DNA from: Pseudoneurospora amorphoporcata
Taxonomy: Eukaryota; Ascomycota; Sordariomycetes; Sordariales; Sordariaceae
Reading direction: 5' to 3'
Assembly: GCA_033297205.1 (NCBI GenBank)
Contig: MU859128.1
Coordinates: forward strand, 1-64,000
Length of the DNA: 64,000 bases
Part shown: positions 49,878 through 61,840 of the stretch, in pieces
Layout of the letters: the number at the start of each line of letters is the position of its first letter
Position numbering within the stretch: position 1 is the stretch's first letter
Notes under the pieces: model-generated
What the model was told of the DNA's origin: nothing
Database searches by the model: none
What the model saw: only the letters and a program-made list of their open reading frames with translations
Position numbers and translations under genes: made by a program

Positions 49878-52872
49878 ATGGCGACCACCCTCCAAATACA
49901 CAGGCCGTATGTGCTCAAGGCGCTGTCGCATCCCCTCGACCGTCCCGACGGACCAGGAAAGCACACTGTCGGCGAGGTCTTTGGCCAGGTATCAGGGCCT
50001 GGATCCAAGAAGAGGAAACGCTCAGAGCTTGCTGTTGCCATTGACGGTGACTCGCTTCATCTCTACGATGTCAGTCTATACTAGCATGGCCTTAGTGTCG
50101 CCAACTAACCAACCCATTGTCCAGATCCCCTCAGCGCAAGCCATCACATCCTACCTCGTCCCTCCCCAGGCTTACTTCACCTGCGCCCCCCACTCGCTGC
50201 GATGGAGATGCTCTACCTCCAAGACTGCCTCTCGCTACACCTACGCCTCGACACAAGATTCCCTCTCGGCCAAGAAGGAGATCAAGCTGTTCAAGGATGT
50301 TGTCGCCGAAGCTGGAAACACCACCTCGACCCTTGCTACTCACATGCACCATTGCGCCAAGCCCATTGTCCATATTTCGGCCACCTCAGTACGGTCCTCC
50401 AGAGACACCTTGACAAACCAAGATACCCCCGCCCACGACCTCATCGCCGTGTCCGCCGACGGCACTCTGATCAGCCTCGCCGGCGAGACCCTTACCGAGA
50501 AGTGGCAGTCCTCGCCATCCATCCTTAGCCAGGAGCTGCCCTCCAACACTGGCTGCCACGTCGACTTTGTCCAGCCTGCCCTCGCGGCCGATGTTATCGA
50601 TGGCATGTTTGGCGGAAAGAACGAGCTGTTCGGTGTCTTCCAGGAAAAGATTCACCGTCAGGGCTTCAACCCCGACATTCTTGTGCTCGTCACGTCGCCA
50701 GAAAAGTCCGAGTCTACACGCCAGAGACACTTGCACGTTCTTGCCCTACCGACCGAGAGGGCCTCTCAACAAGTCAACCAGCAGAATGTCATTCCCATTT
50801 TTGCCGCTCCTCTCCCAACCAAGACCGGTGCCGCCAAGTTCCAGCTCGATGTCAGGTCAGGCACTCTGCAGGAGCTGTCCGAGGGCGTCCTTTACACATA
50901 TGCCTTCAACGGCGGTATTCCCCGTCTCGAAAACAAGCTGGAGGTTCCTGAAATGGCCTCCTTCTTGCGCCTGTCCAAGACCTCAGTCCTTGCCGCCACC
51001 GCCGATTCCCTTACCGTCTACAACCCCGTCTACCGCTCGCTCCAGGCTACTGCTCCCCTTGAAGTTGAAGAGGGCGTTTCGTGCGAGCTTGTCACCTACC
51101 TTGCTAGCCGTGAGATCGCAGTTGGCCTTCGCGGAACCTCTTTGATTGCCGTCCAGATCGAGGCCCCCAAGACCCGCACCAGCAAGCGCCGCGCTGAAGG
51201 CCTCCTCGCCGATTCGATCCGCCGCGGCCTGCCCAGAGCCCAGCCTGCCCAGAAGCGTGGCCACGTCGAGCTTCCTCCTTCGGCTATCCTTGCTGAAGCT
51301 CTCCCTGGTACCATGACCGAGGAGTACCTGGCCCGACTGGCGGCCGATACCGCCAAGGCGGACGAGTACCTCAACGCCAACAACATGAAGGAGTTCGAGG
51401 AGCTGTTGGCGGCCCAGTTCAAGATCCAGCTGAAGGCCAAGAAGGAGAAGAAGGAGAAGAAGGACAAGAAGGACAAGGGCAACGGTACTACCCAAGACAA
51501 GACCGAGACCACCTCCGACCTTCCCGAGTGGTCTTGGCCTTCCAAGCGCTCTGACTACCCCCAGGTTGACCGGCGCTGGGTCTTTTACGCCATCAGCCGT
51601 GTCTTCGCCTGGACCAACCCCAGCGAAAACCCCAAAGCCACCCACCTTTCCTGCCGCCTTGCCGAGAGCAGCGTGCTTAACTATCTCGTTGACGCCGGCC
51701 ACCTGACCATCTCCAACATCAAGTCCGCCTTCAAGGAAGAGATCCGCGAACTCGGTGACCAAGTCGACAACGTCATCGGCGAGGAGCTTCCGGCCGTCCT
51801 TGTGGAAGTTGACCCAGCAATGGAGCTCCTCGTTGTCTTCCTCTCCTCCACCCAGACCTCTCCCTCCGAGCTCGTAACATCCATCAAGCTCATCCTCAGC
51901 AGCCTTGACCTGCTCAACAGCGCAACCGCTCCCAAGCTGCAAGAGCTGGTTCTCCGTCCCTCTCCCAACGCCAGCACCACCACCTCCTCCGAGGCCGACA
52001 AGCAGCCCCAGGACAAGGACACCGAGATGACCGACGACGACGCGGCCATCACCAAGCAGCTCGACCAAGCCGAGCAAGAACTCCAGCTCACCGAGTACCT
52101 CGCCACCACCTCGACACGCTACCCCCTGCGCGCGCGTGGCCTCTCGGCCGCCTTCTCCAAGCTCTCTGCTTGCCCGTCCCTCCCGACCGTGCACACGCTC
52201 CGCCGTCTGCTGACAGCCGAGGAAATTGTCTGCCTGATGAACGTGCTCCGCAACGAGATGATCAAGGACGGCTGGACCACGCGCTACCTGGCCGACGAGA
52301 CGTCCGAAGAAGAAGGAGAGCAAGAAGCGCCGCCCGACGGCTCCATCAAGCTCATCGCTGATTTGCTCAGCCGGTGCATCGACGCCGTCGGTCTAGGCGG
52401 GTGGATGGGCTTTGACGCCATCTTGCGCTCCTGGGGCAGCCAGCAAGACGCGGCCGAGTTCTTGGAGGACTTCCAGAACGAAGTCAGCGTCGCGCTCGAA
52501 GGGCTCAACGAGACCGTCAGGCTGCAGGGCATGATTGGTGAAGCTACCAATTATGCCAAGAGGGCGAATACTTGGCTTCACAACGCTGCATCCAAGCCCA
52601 AGGCTGTGGAAGGCGGCGAGGGTACCGCGACGACGACGACGGCCGTCGTGCAGCTGTCGGCTGGCCCGCTCCCGCTCGGTCTCAAGACGGAGGAGAAGAT
52701 TGGTTTGGAGAGAGTACGTGGCGGTGGAGAGATCGTGCAGAGGAGTATGCGGCAGATCGGCATGTTTGTGAGCAAGAAGAGGAGAGGGTATGAGGTGCAT
52801 AGGATTTCGGAAGAGGGGTTGCTTAGCAAGGGGAGTGGAAGGCCTAGTTTGGTTGTTCAGGAGGCTCTTTGA
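49878..52872 (+). CDS. utp8: Utp8-like small-subunit processome (t-UTP/UtpA) protein
   Basis: Predicted 979 residues from exons 49878-50069 and 50125-52872; the donor GTCAGT is weak but the join (LHLYDIPSAQAITSYLVPPQ) is in phase and reads as conserved protein, with ctaac before the tccag acceptor. Family: Utp8 belongs to the UtpA/t-UTP subcomplex needed for pre-18S rRNA processing and rDNA transcription in the nucleolus; yeast Utp8 has also been linked to nuclear tRNA export. Visible here are the N-terminal HRPYVLKALSHPLDRP segment, a basic KKRKRSE near residues 45-51 (nucleolar/nuclear localisation), a predicted beta-propeller-like N-terminal half, a lysine-rich KKEKKEKKDKKDKG run near residue 500, and a helical C-terminal half ending KKRRGYEVHRISEEGLL. 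Divergent from the elg1-like gene. The assignment rests on remembered fungal Utp8 sequences, not on a search. Confidence 0.75.
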
Positions 52873-53547
52873 GTTCTCTGAGACTTTGGGTCTGTCCCTG
52901 GGGACCCGGGGAGAAGAAGAAGAAGAGGTGTTGTTGAAAAGTAGGCTATACAATAGATGATGCTTGTGATAATAGGATGGATGATTGGGTTTGTGTACTA
53001 AGAATGAGCGTATGTGTGAGTCCCAGATCTAGATACCTATAGTGAGCACGCAGACCAGGTAGTAGCTTTAGCGGTGTAACATGTATGTAAAAGCAGGAAA
53101 AGGGGTACCTATTCTGCAACGTGCTCGAAGGGCTCTAAAGTACTAAGGTAACTGAAGACCACGCCCCAAAGCAGGAGGAGCAGGGACAATGGGGAAACCT
53201 AACAGACCCGCGACCGCCTTCAACTTCCCTTGGATTTCTTCTTCGTCAGGTGTCCACATCACACTCATCCAACCCAACACCCCGAAATAATCACGAATTG
53301 TTCTTCGATCCTTATTAGTATTTTATTACCAATCATCCAGTCATACCACATCATATCATCCAGTCATTTTCTCTTCCACATTACGTGCTACACATGTTTA
53401 TCATAATCATCATCATCATTACACACAAACCGTGGCTGGTATATCCATCATGTCCATCATGTCCATCCCATCCCATCCCCACGTATCGTATCGTACCTCT
53501 ACCTATCCAAACCCATCCAAACCTATCCATCCATAAACCTCCCGTCA
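52873..53547. other. Intergenic, no gene seen
   Basis: Convergent 3' flanks of utp8 (+) and the Arg-Asp-rich gene (-). A GAAGAAGAAGAAG run follows the utp8 stop, and short ATCATCATC and CCATCC repeats occur at 53405-53420 and 53445-53530. No coding sequence. Confidence 0.7.
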
Positions 53548-56392
53548 TCACAAATGCTGACTAGCTTCCGTCAGGATACTCAGCAGCGTAACCGCCGCGC
53601 CGCCGATGAGTGCGCTCTTGCTGGACTTGTTGTCGCTGCGTTCTCTGCGTTCCCGTTCCCGTTCCCGTTCCCTATCCCGATCACGGTCCCGGTCATGGTG
53701 GCGGGAGGAACGGTGACGATCGCGGTCCCTTTCTCTGTCACGGTCTCTGTCACGGTCTCTGTCACGGTCTCTGTCACGGTCCCGGTCTTTCTCGCCGCCG
53801 CCGCCGCCGCCGCCATCTCGGTATCTGTCTCTTTCGCGGTCGCGATCCCTATCCCGGTCACGGTCCCTAGTGGTGTCTCTGTCCCGGTCACGGTCGCGAT
53901 CCCTGTCCCGGTCTCGGTCTCTGTCTCTGTCCCGGTCGCGATCTCTCTCTCTGTCGCGGTCTTTCAAATTTCTCGAGCGGGAAGCGTCGCGGTCCTTCAA
54001 GGTATCACGGTCTCCAGGTCTTCCCAAGTCCGCAGCAGCCAAGTCCCGTGGGCGCAAGCGGCTTCGGCTTCGGCTCCGATCGCGATCCCGATCGCGATCC
54101 CGATCACGGTCCCTGTCCTTGTCCCTGTCCCTGTCCTTGTCATCCCGGTGCCTACTGCGGTCACGGTCACGGTCACGGTCACGGTCACGGTCCCGGTCCT
54201 CCCTGCGCCTGTTTTCGCGCTCCTCCTCCCGCCTCTTCCGCTCGGCATACTCCCCAGGGCTGATCTCCTTGGGACCATCTCTCCCAAACCGGACATGGTT
54301 CGTGTTCTTGTTCTTGAGAATCGGCTTCGGGGCCGTGGTACTGGTAGGGCTCGTGACGCTAACGCTACTCTTTGCGGCGGCGTCCATGTCATCTCCGTTC
54401 ACGCTCGCCGGCGGCGAAACAATCACCGGTTGACCAGCTGCTCTCTGGGCATCCTGATTGGTGGAGGCATTGGTTGATGCATCACTGGCCCGCCGACGGT
54501 GTCTCCTCCTCCGCCTGGAGCTGGAAGAAGCAGCAGATGCGTCGCTTACGTCATCAGAGTCTGACGACTCGCTGCTGTCCGACGAATGCCGGGTGGTTCT
54601 GTGTCGACGACGGCGACCGTCACTCGTTGTCTCGGGTGTAGGCCAGGTACTGTGTCTCCCCTGAGGAGGACCGGCAGCAGCAGCATACATGTACCTCCTT
54701 CTCGCGTTCCTGATTTCCGTCGTTTGGCGAGCATACTCGAGGATGTCTTCTTTTGGGAGTTCTCCCAGGATGAAGACAAAATCCGGGCGGGCCTCGTAGC
54801 GCACGCCGGCTCTTTCGAGCACTTCGGGAGACACCAGCTTGCGCTTGATGCGGGTCCACTTGGCGTCTATGGGAATTTCTTTACCCTTGCCGTCTGGTGC
54901 TAGACGCGGCGGCGTGTATTGCCGAGGCACCGTGGGCTTGTTGTGGTTGAGAAAGTCGTTGCCTACGTCTACTGGTGGCGCGGAAGAAGACATGGCTGAT
55001 GGGAAGCTGCCGCTGTGCATGAGGGACGGGCTGTCGTCGGTGTAGGGAGGGGGAGGTGACATGAAGGATGCTGCTGTGGTCGGTGGCCCTTGGAAAGGAG
55101 GGGCATCTGGGTAGGGTGGCATACTAGCGAGGGGTGGGACGTAGCGGGGTGATGCGCCGTACATGTACTGGGCAGAAGAGTTGGGAGAGGCGGAAAGCAT
55201 GCCATTGCTGCTGCTGGACTGCGACTTGGAGCCCGGAATGGCGAGCGGTTGAGAGCCGGATGTTAGGTAGTGGCTTTTGCTGGGCGAAGTACCGGGAGAG
55301 GCATGATGGTTATTTCTGCTTGTGGGATAGGGGGCCAGGTGCATGGAGCCCATGCGGGCGGCGACAATGTCGGGGTTATGGTTGTCGAGATCCATGAGGT
55401 CGCGGGTTGAGATCAGGGCACCTGCTTGGGACCCATTGTTGGAATCGGTGTCTGAGGCGTCTGGTGTTTGGACATCGTAACTATAGTGGCTGTTGAGACC
55501 AGGGGTCCCGTGGTGGTGGTGGTGGTGGTGGTACGGCTGCAGGGCTTGTGGCACGTTGGGGTCGTAGTCTGGAAACCTTGGACTATGTTGTTGACCGTCG
55601 GACGAGGGATGGTGGTCGAGCAGACCACGAACGGACGGCGGTGAACCGAATTGAGGGGACTGGTTGGCCTCGAGTTCGCGGATATACGCTCGTAAGACCT
55701 CCTGTTACTATTGTTAGTTCCTGACGTCTCATCATGTCACCCACACCACTAACCTTATTCTTCCTTAGGATCTCGGGCGAAAACCCCTCCTTCTCAAGCT
55801 CCTCCTTGAAGGTCCGCCAAGTATCCTCGCTCATTTCTGTGGTAGTAGGAGACCCTCCGCGGTTCTGGAACATCCTCGTCGCAACCCGTTCCAGCTTATC
55901 CTTGATCATGTCCAGCTGCTTGGCGTCGGCATGATCCAACACCTCCTGGGCATTCTCGGGGTTGTGGACCTGTACCGCATCGAGAAGCTTGGAGATCTTG
56001 CGAGTGGGAGATTCCAGGTCCAAGAGGTCCAGCCTTACCCGCAGGCGGTCGGTTACCCCATCACGTCCATCGCCGTATTGGCGCAGGATATCGTCCACTT
56101 CGCGCAGGGCCTCGTCGCTGTCTTCGACGGCGGATGCTAATCTTTTGGCGTAGATGTTATCGCGGGAAGTGTCTTTGAGGACCGAGTCCTGATCTTGGGA
56201 TTCAACGTGTAGGTTTCTCAAGGCTTTGTACAGGCCAGTGAGGTCCTCCTCCATCCACTTGAGGGGCTGGGGCGCATCGGCCTCGATGTTGGCCCGTTTG
56301 ACATGGCGGAGTAACTGACGAGCGTATGCGTAGACGGACTCGCCAGTGGGGGGGAGGTTGTTTGAGTGGGAATCGCCTGAGGGAACCGTCAT
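53548..56392 (-). CDS. Low-complexity Arg-Asp dipeptide-repeat protein, function unknown
   Basis: Predicted 930 residues from exons 56392-55754 and 55701-53548; the 52-nt intron (GTTAGT donor, ctaac branch, taacag acceptor) joins RKNKEVLRAYIRELEANQ in frame. The N-terminal ~215 residues look folded and helical (VYAYARQLLRHVKRANIEA, KISKLLDAVQVHNPENAQE, TWRTFKEELEKEGFSPEIL) and recur, as I remember, in unnamed fungal proteins. Then come a His run, a long Ser/Pro/Asn-rich stretch, a conserved-looking island (GKEIPIDAKWTRIKRKLVSPEVLERAG), a Ser-Asp/Arg-rich part and about 190 residues dominated by Arg-Asp/Arg-Glu/Arg-Ser dipeptides with a short poly-Gly. The last residues (SALIGGAAVTLLSILTEASQHL, 22 in all, written here as SALIGGAAVTLL then SILTEASQHL) form a small hydrophobic tail. 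Mixed-charge RD/RE tracts of this type occur in splicing-speckle proteins, so RNA-processing or condensate function is possible but unproven. Confidence 0.72.
53640..54215 (-). repeat. Coding repeat tract: CGGGAC/CGTGAC hexamers (Arg-Asp)
   Basis: Degenerate hexanucleotide repeats encode the Arg-Asp/Arg-Glu runs. The periodicity keeps several other frames open on both strands, producing long spurious ORFs on the + strand across 53554-54477. Confidence 0.85.
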
Positions 56393-57746
56393 CGGGTCAG
56401 TCGAGTGCGAAGGGTCAGCAGTACTGTATGTAAATTATGATGTAGGTCCGTCCCATGTGGGGACAATCAGTGGATATGTGGGTTAGCTAGCTCTCTCGTG
56501 TTTTGAGCGGAGAAAGGCGTTTGTGGAAAGCCGTTACAGTATGTAGTGCGTTGTAAAACAGCGATTCGATGGTGATTTTTGCAGAGCAGAAATTCTCCAG
56601 ATGACGAAATTCAAAAGACGGTTGAGATGAAGATGCCCGGGGGAATGGTCCTGACAAATGTTTTGTAATGGTAATCGCCTTCAGGTATGTATGTATGGTA
56701 TGTGATGGGAGAGATTGTGTCGTGCCAAGGACCCCGCCGGAGAAGTCAAAATTTGGACCCTTGACCAAGAGGCCAAGACTGATGAATGACCAAACTAAAA
56801 CTGGGCGGTGTTGATCTTTTGAACAAGGGTGTAAGCAGGCCAAGCTTTCTCTTTTCGTAAGTAACCAGTCTTGGTAGCGTCGGTGACTCGGCGATGTGTT
56901 GATAAAAGTTGGAGATCAACAGCACAAATTGGCAGGTCGAGAGGAAAAAGCGTGTGGATAGATGGATAAGCTTGGGGAGAAGGTGAGAAGGCAAGAGAGC
57001 TTTGTCTTGTCTTGTCAGGTCTGTCAGGTCAGGTCAGGTCAGGTCAGGTCGAGGTAGGTTGGCTGGTTGGGAATCAGAACAGTCTTGGGCTGGTATGGCA
57101 TGTAGCTGGGAAGATCTTGTCCCGCGTTCAACCAATGACGAAGGTGGGTGTCGGGCAAAAAAGCAGGTGCAGAGTGGTTAAGGTAGTAATCGATTCCCAC
57201 TGGGCGTATGAGCCCGTGATGGAGGGTGGGCAGCCAAGGCGAATCAGCAATCGAGGACTTCAAGTTGTATCGCGAGGGCTGGCATGGGCTGGCATGGCGT
57301 TTTGAGAGGGGGCGGCGGCCGGAAGGGGAGGGAGGGGATGGAATAGATATGTCATATATCCTTGATATCCGGATGAGATATCAGACGGTGGTCACGGAGG
57401 ACAGGGAAGAGGTGAAATACAAAAAGAGTTTGGGCTCCTCGGTCTCGTCTCTCGACCGAGATTAAACTAGATGCTCTTTTCCATCAGATAGATATTCGAC
57501 GAGAGGCAGGCAGGCAGGCCGACGATATGCCCTACTTGGACTAGAGGTACCGAAGACCGCGAACCACATAGGATGAAAGCTGGAGGATGGTGACTGGTGA
57601 CACCATGAGTGACTAGGGCGAACCTCTTTGACTTGGACTTGGAGATCATCATCACAAGGCGACAAAACCCCCTTTTTTTTCCTTTTTTTTTTTTTTTTTC
57701 AAAATGCCGAGACCAAACATTTCGCCTCACCCACGTATTGATCGGA

Positions 57747-57773
57747 TAGAGAGAGAGAGAGAGAGAGAGAGAG
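57747..57773. repeat. (GA)n dinucleotide microsatellite
   Basis: About 13 GA units. Confidence 0.9.
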
Positions 57774-57826
57774 GTATCAGGCAGGTATCGCAACTCTGCA
57801 GCAACCCCCCTTGGAAGTACCACGAA

Positions 57827-57828
<2 letters not shown>

Positions 57829-57871
<43 letters not shown>

Positions 57872-58007
57872 TTTTTGGGTTGGGAAAGGAGCAAACACAC
57901 CCGTTATGGGGGGGGGGGGGGGTTTTGTTTNNNNNNNNNNCACCCCCCCGTTTGGGCTGCTCTGCCCTTCTCCCTTCCTCCTTTTTTTGTTACGTGGCGG
58001 GAACCCC

Positions 58008-58083
<76 letters not shown>
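57829..58083. other. Homopolymer-flanked assembly gap (10 N)
   Basis: Order: T run 57829-57870, G run 57908-57922, N at 57931-57940, C run 58009-58039, T run 58044-58083. The sequence around the gap is likely unreliable, and the 10-N size is probably a placeholder. Confidence 0.9.
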
Positions 58084-61000
58084 CCTCTTTCGTGTTCCAC
58101 AAGTACCAACCAACCCGAGAACTGGAGTGGAAGCGATTGATTGATTGACCACGACTTGTTGAAGTTGAACGGCGGCGCACAGAATGACTGTTTCTGCTTC
58201 AACCCCGTCCAACCCTTTCGTCTTTTTGAAACCGTTGGGAATGCATTCAGGAGGGTTGAATATCGTGTTTTGGCCTGCCGTTGCTGCTGTTTTTGGGACT
58301 CGGAGGACCGGGGCGATGGGGTGACGTCGTTTTTGGACTTGGAGATGACTGCAGTGAGGGGCAGGCAGGCTTGGCCAATCAGAGTTGAGAGAATTTCTGG
58401 GGAAGGGGTCTTCGCAGTGGACTTTTAGCCCTGTTACACTAGCCCCTGCCCTGGAACGTGCTGTAGCTGCGCCACTGTATTTTCATTTTTCAGTCTTTCT
58501 TGACATTCACTTTTCGTATAGTACCTTATGGTGAGTCACCTACCTAGGTTACCTAGCGACGCAACCTAAATCGTATCAAATACCCTCCCTGCCTTGGCCG
58601 GAAAGTGTCAAATGGCTGAGGACTTCCGGTCCGGCACCGCTTCGGCACCCGGCATCACCGGCGCTAGGTACCTTAGTGATTCCACTTGGGCTGTGCAGGT
58701 CACGACGTCTTCCCTTCCCCGGATCTTGGCGAGGCTGTGAACGAAGCTACCTTCAAGCATCCCTTCCGTTCCATCCACTCGCTCCATTCGCCTGTTTAAG
58801 ATGTCCGACATGGATAAATCGACAGCTTCAGGGTTGGGATACAGTATCACCGATGGCTGCAACGGGAACACTCGAAGCCTCAACCAAAGGCGTTATCCCC
58901 GGCTCATCGCCACGTCTGATGACCGACCCAAAGAGCAAATGACTTGCATCTTGCATAACATATAGACTTACTGCATGGATAAAGTGCATTGATCTTATCG
59001 CCGAGAACGCAGGCAAACTTGGCATTACAGGCGAGAGAGCACGGGGGAGAAAAAGGCAACTTTAACCTCTACTGGTGTGGTTGTACACTACATACACTAC
59101 CCAACGCAAGTGTGTAACCCAAGAACAGTGCATCAGGTTATTGATACCTATCGTTCAATGCTTGTGCACTTTTCGAGGCTGCACTTTGACTGTCCTGTTG
59201 CGTTGCCGCGTTTCCCACCTGGCGTCTTACGTTAGGTTGTTGGTTCCAAGGGAGAGGTCATTGGTCGGTATAAACCCCCGACAGGACCGCATTGCTTACC
59301 TACCTTGGGAGCCGGATTGAGGAACAATAGTTGGACTTCCATTATATTTCCTGAAACGTCCGCACTGCCGCAACTTGGGCCAGACTTGGGGCAGATCAAC
59401 GAGGCTCAGTTTGAGTCAACCTCTTTCTTCACCTTACCGTATGTTGTGCCGCGCTTACCTATCCGATCTCTACCGGGTCCGTTCCGGGACACCGAGCGAA
59501 TCAGGAAACTCACACCTTTCAGGCTTGCGGTTATGGGTCGACGGTGATGCTCCAGGTATGCTTTGCGAGTTGAGGCATGCCGTCAGCCTCACATCTCCAT
59601 GTCCCATTCAATCACGTTGTTCTGTCTACCTATCAAAGAACCGATCCTCAACTTAATGCTTCGTCCCTTGGACACTCGATGGAACCATCATGAGGCTACA
59701 AGTTACAAGCACCTTGAACGTTAAACAAAGATGAGTCGGGTCGGGGTCATTTGCTCAATCTTTGTCCCTTCTGTTCACAACTCAAGTCCTAGACACGACA
59801 TATGTACATATCTGAAGCAGTGAAGCCTCATCTCTTTCAACATAAAGATCAGCCTGGCAAGCAAGCAAACAAACAAACGGTTACAGGTACGGTCATTTGC
59901 CGGTTGCCTTGTTTCTCGGTCCGGCAAACAACCACTCACAAGAAAATTTTGAACGAGAAGCTGTCGTCGCAGTCGTCATTAGGTATCTGTACTTCCCGGG
60001 ATATCATCCCATTAAGCCTCACTCACTGTTTACCTACCTACATGCATCGGGCTCTTATCAACTCTATCGCAAAAGTACCACCGACCATCGGCAGGCTTCG
60101 AACAGGTTTGCATTTCACAGCATTGCCTACAACCTACCCAAGGCACGCGCGGTTAAAGGATGGACATTTGGGACGCTTATGCCAATTACCTAGATACCTT
60201 AAACTTGTCTAGATTAATTGCACTACAGGCGGGTATACTCCCTTCTCTTTAGGTAACCACTGTAACAACTGCAACAGGAAAATTCCCCGAGTCTGGTTGG
60301 AGACTAGAATGGATTTGGACACCGAGGGAGATGTGAGGTAAAGAGACGACGGGACTAAATCATGTTCCAAAGTCCGTGGATGAGTGAAGCTGTTTGCTAT
60401 TCAATTGACTCGGCCGCACTGGGGTCAAAGACCAGACCGAACGGTGCAATATAATTCCCAGGTCACTCACTGCGAGGCTGGCCTTCTCCCACTTGATCGT
60501 TAATGTAGACTTCAAGTGCATGGTCACACCTCAATAACTCCAGTCATCCATCTGGCCATCAGCATGTACGTACATTAGGTAATAGGTAACTTGAACCTGA
60601 AGCCTTGCTCGCGTGTTATGCCCCCTTTCGAATATTAAGATATCATACCCCCTCACCGTCAATGGTCAAGCCTTGTTCTCTCTGTCCCTACCTAATTTCC
60701 GACTTCAAATTCCAAACCCCCAAAGCACGACACCGAGCCTGGCCATCAAGGTACTGTACCTATCTACCTACCTGCTGTGCCATCCTATATGTATCACCAG
60801 ACACTCAAGGACACTATCCGATCCCCAGGGTCCAGGCTCTATGCCGTCAGACCTCTCGCTACATGCCTTGGGTCGGTCTTGATCAACCACCCATCGAGCG
60901 TTGACTTGGGGCTCTGCTGCGAGTACATGTAAGACGGTAAGTCCTAGTCTAGTAACGCCTCACAAAAAGCTTTCAAGCATGGAGTACGGTATTCTAGGTA

Positions 61001-61745
61001 ACAGGAATGGTGGTGGCACGGCATTATTGAGTCAGCTCCCGTGATCAAAACTCATCTTGCCTCGTTGATCTTTATGTTTCCTAGAGGAAACTCCATGGAA
61101 GCTGCCGGGTTCGGGTTCAAGTCCAGTCCGGCGTGGCTCACTTTTTTTCTGTAATGGCACATTTCTCCTTTGTAGTTGGACATTGTTGACCCACAAAGCA
61201 GGCCTGGCTTCAAAGCGCCGGACTTCGGACAGATCACAGATGTGTTTGTCATCTCTCTTGTCATCCATTGCAGTCCGCGCACCACATCCGCCTGGCGTCT
61301 CAGGCCTGGCATTTCGGCACATACTCTCACCCACTCAGTAGACTGAATTCACAGTCTGTCTGCTCCATGTCCTGCCCATAGATGTAGGTAGGTATTCCGA
61401 GATTGAAACTGGAAGCATCCGTCACGGTCAGTACACTACAATACACCTTGGGCATACATACCTGTACTATCACACATCTTTTATCGTCCTTATCATCTAT
61501 TTTGAAGCCAACGAAGTTTAGGTACCTTGGTTTCTAAGGGAAGAATCCGGCCGATGTGTTCTTACATTATTGTGATCCCATCCCACAAAATCTTTTGCGA
61601 CGGACGGACCTTTCTTGGCCAAAACGAGGCGTCGGTACTAATTGTCCATGTTCGGTTCATTCATTTTTTACAACTGCTCGGGTTCCTTTATTCAACCCTC
61701 CTCTCTTTCCTTACCTTATAAGCGCATGAGTAGACTACAATAGTC

Positions 61746-61840
61746 ACATACGACCATACCCACTGGAAAACTCGGGATCCCGTCCGCTCTCCCATAGATA
61801 AGCCAGTGAGGGGTGGCTTATCTATGGGAGTAGTTTTTTA
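61746..61840 (+). pseudogene. Truncated 5S rRNA-derived element with foldback and T6
   Basis: From 61746 the sequence acatacgaccatacccactg and the next ~48 bases match the 5' half of Neurospora-type (beta-like) 5S rRNA as I remember it, through the AAGCCAGTGAGGG region that holds the A-box-like element. The 3' half, including most of the C-box, is missing. Instead the bases at 61814-61830 are an exact inverted copy of 61789-61805 (17 bp, ctcccatagataagcca), separated by an 8-base loop, followed by agtagtt-like sequence and a run of six T (61834-61839), which resembles a pol III terminator. It cannot make a normal 5S rRNA. It may be a dead pseudogene or a template for a short hairpin RNA. Confidence 0.75.

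Larger units (their letters stand above)
56393..61745. other. Intergenic, with assembly gap; no gene seen
   Basis: 5.35 kb upstream of the Arg-Asp-rich gene. A (GGTCA)n run lies at 57027-57050, a GA microsatellite at 57747-57773, then homopolymer blocks around a 10-N gap (57931-57940). From 58100 to 61745 there are only short open frames with no recognisable product; some ACCTACCT motifs occur (58539-58553, 60031-60039, 60766-60773). A gene could be hidden by the gap or be non-coding. Confidence 0.6.

Noticed and set aside
50983..52323. 446-codon open frame on the - strand inside utp8
   Set aside because: Shadow frame produced by GC-rich third codon positions of utp8; Gly/Leu/Val-rich and without splice or start support.
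53554..54477. 307-codon open frame on the + strand opposite the Arg-Asp-rich gene
   Set aside because: It is kept open by the hexanucleotide repeat, and its product is a Val/Pro/Ser monotone with no plausible fold. The minus strand has a proper exon structure and a conserved N-domain.
57467..58180. Open frames of poly-Lys, poly-Phe and poly-Gly across the N gap
   Set aside because: Translated homopolymers and gap placeholder, not protein.
61105..61140. tRNA-like B-box (ggttcaagtcc)
   Set aside because: No A-box at the right distance and no acceptor stem could be paired.
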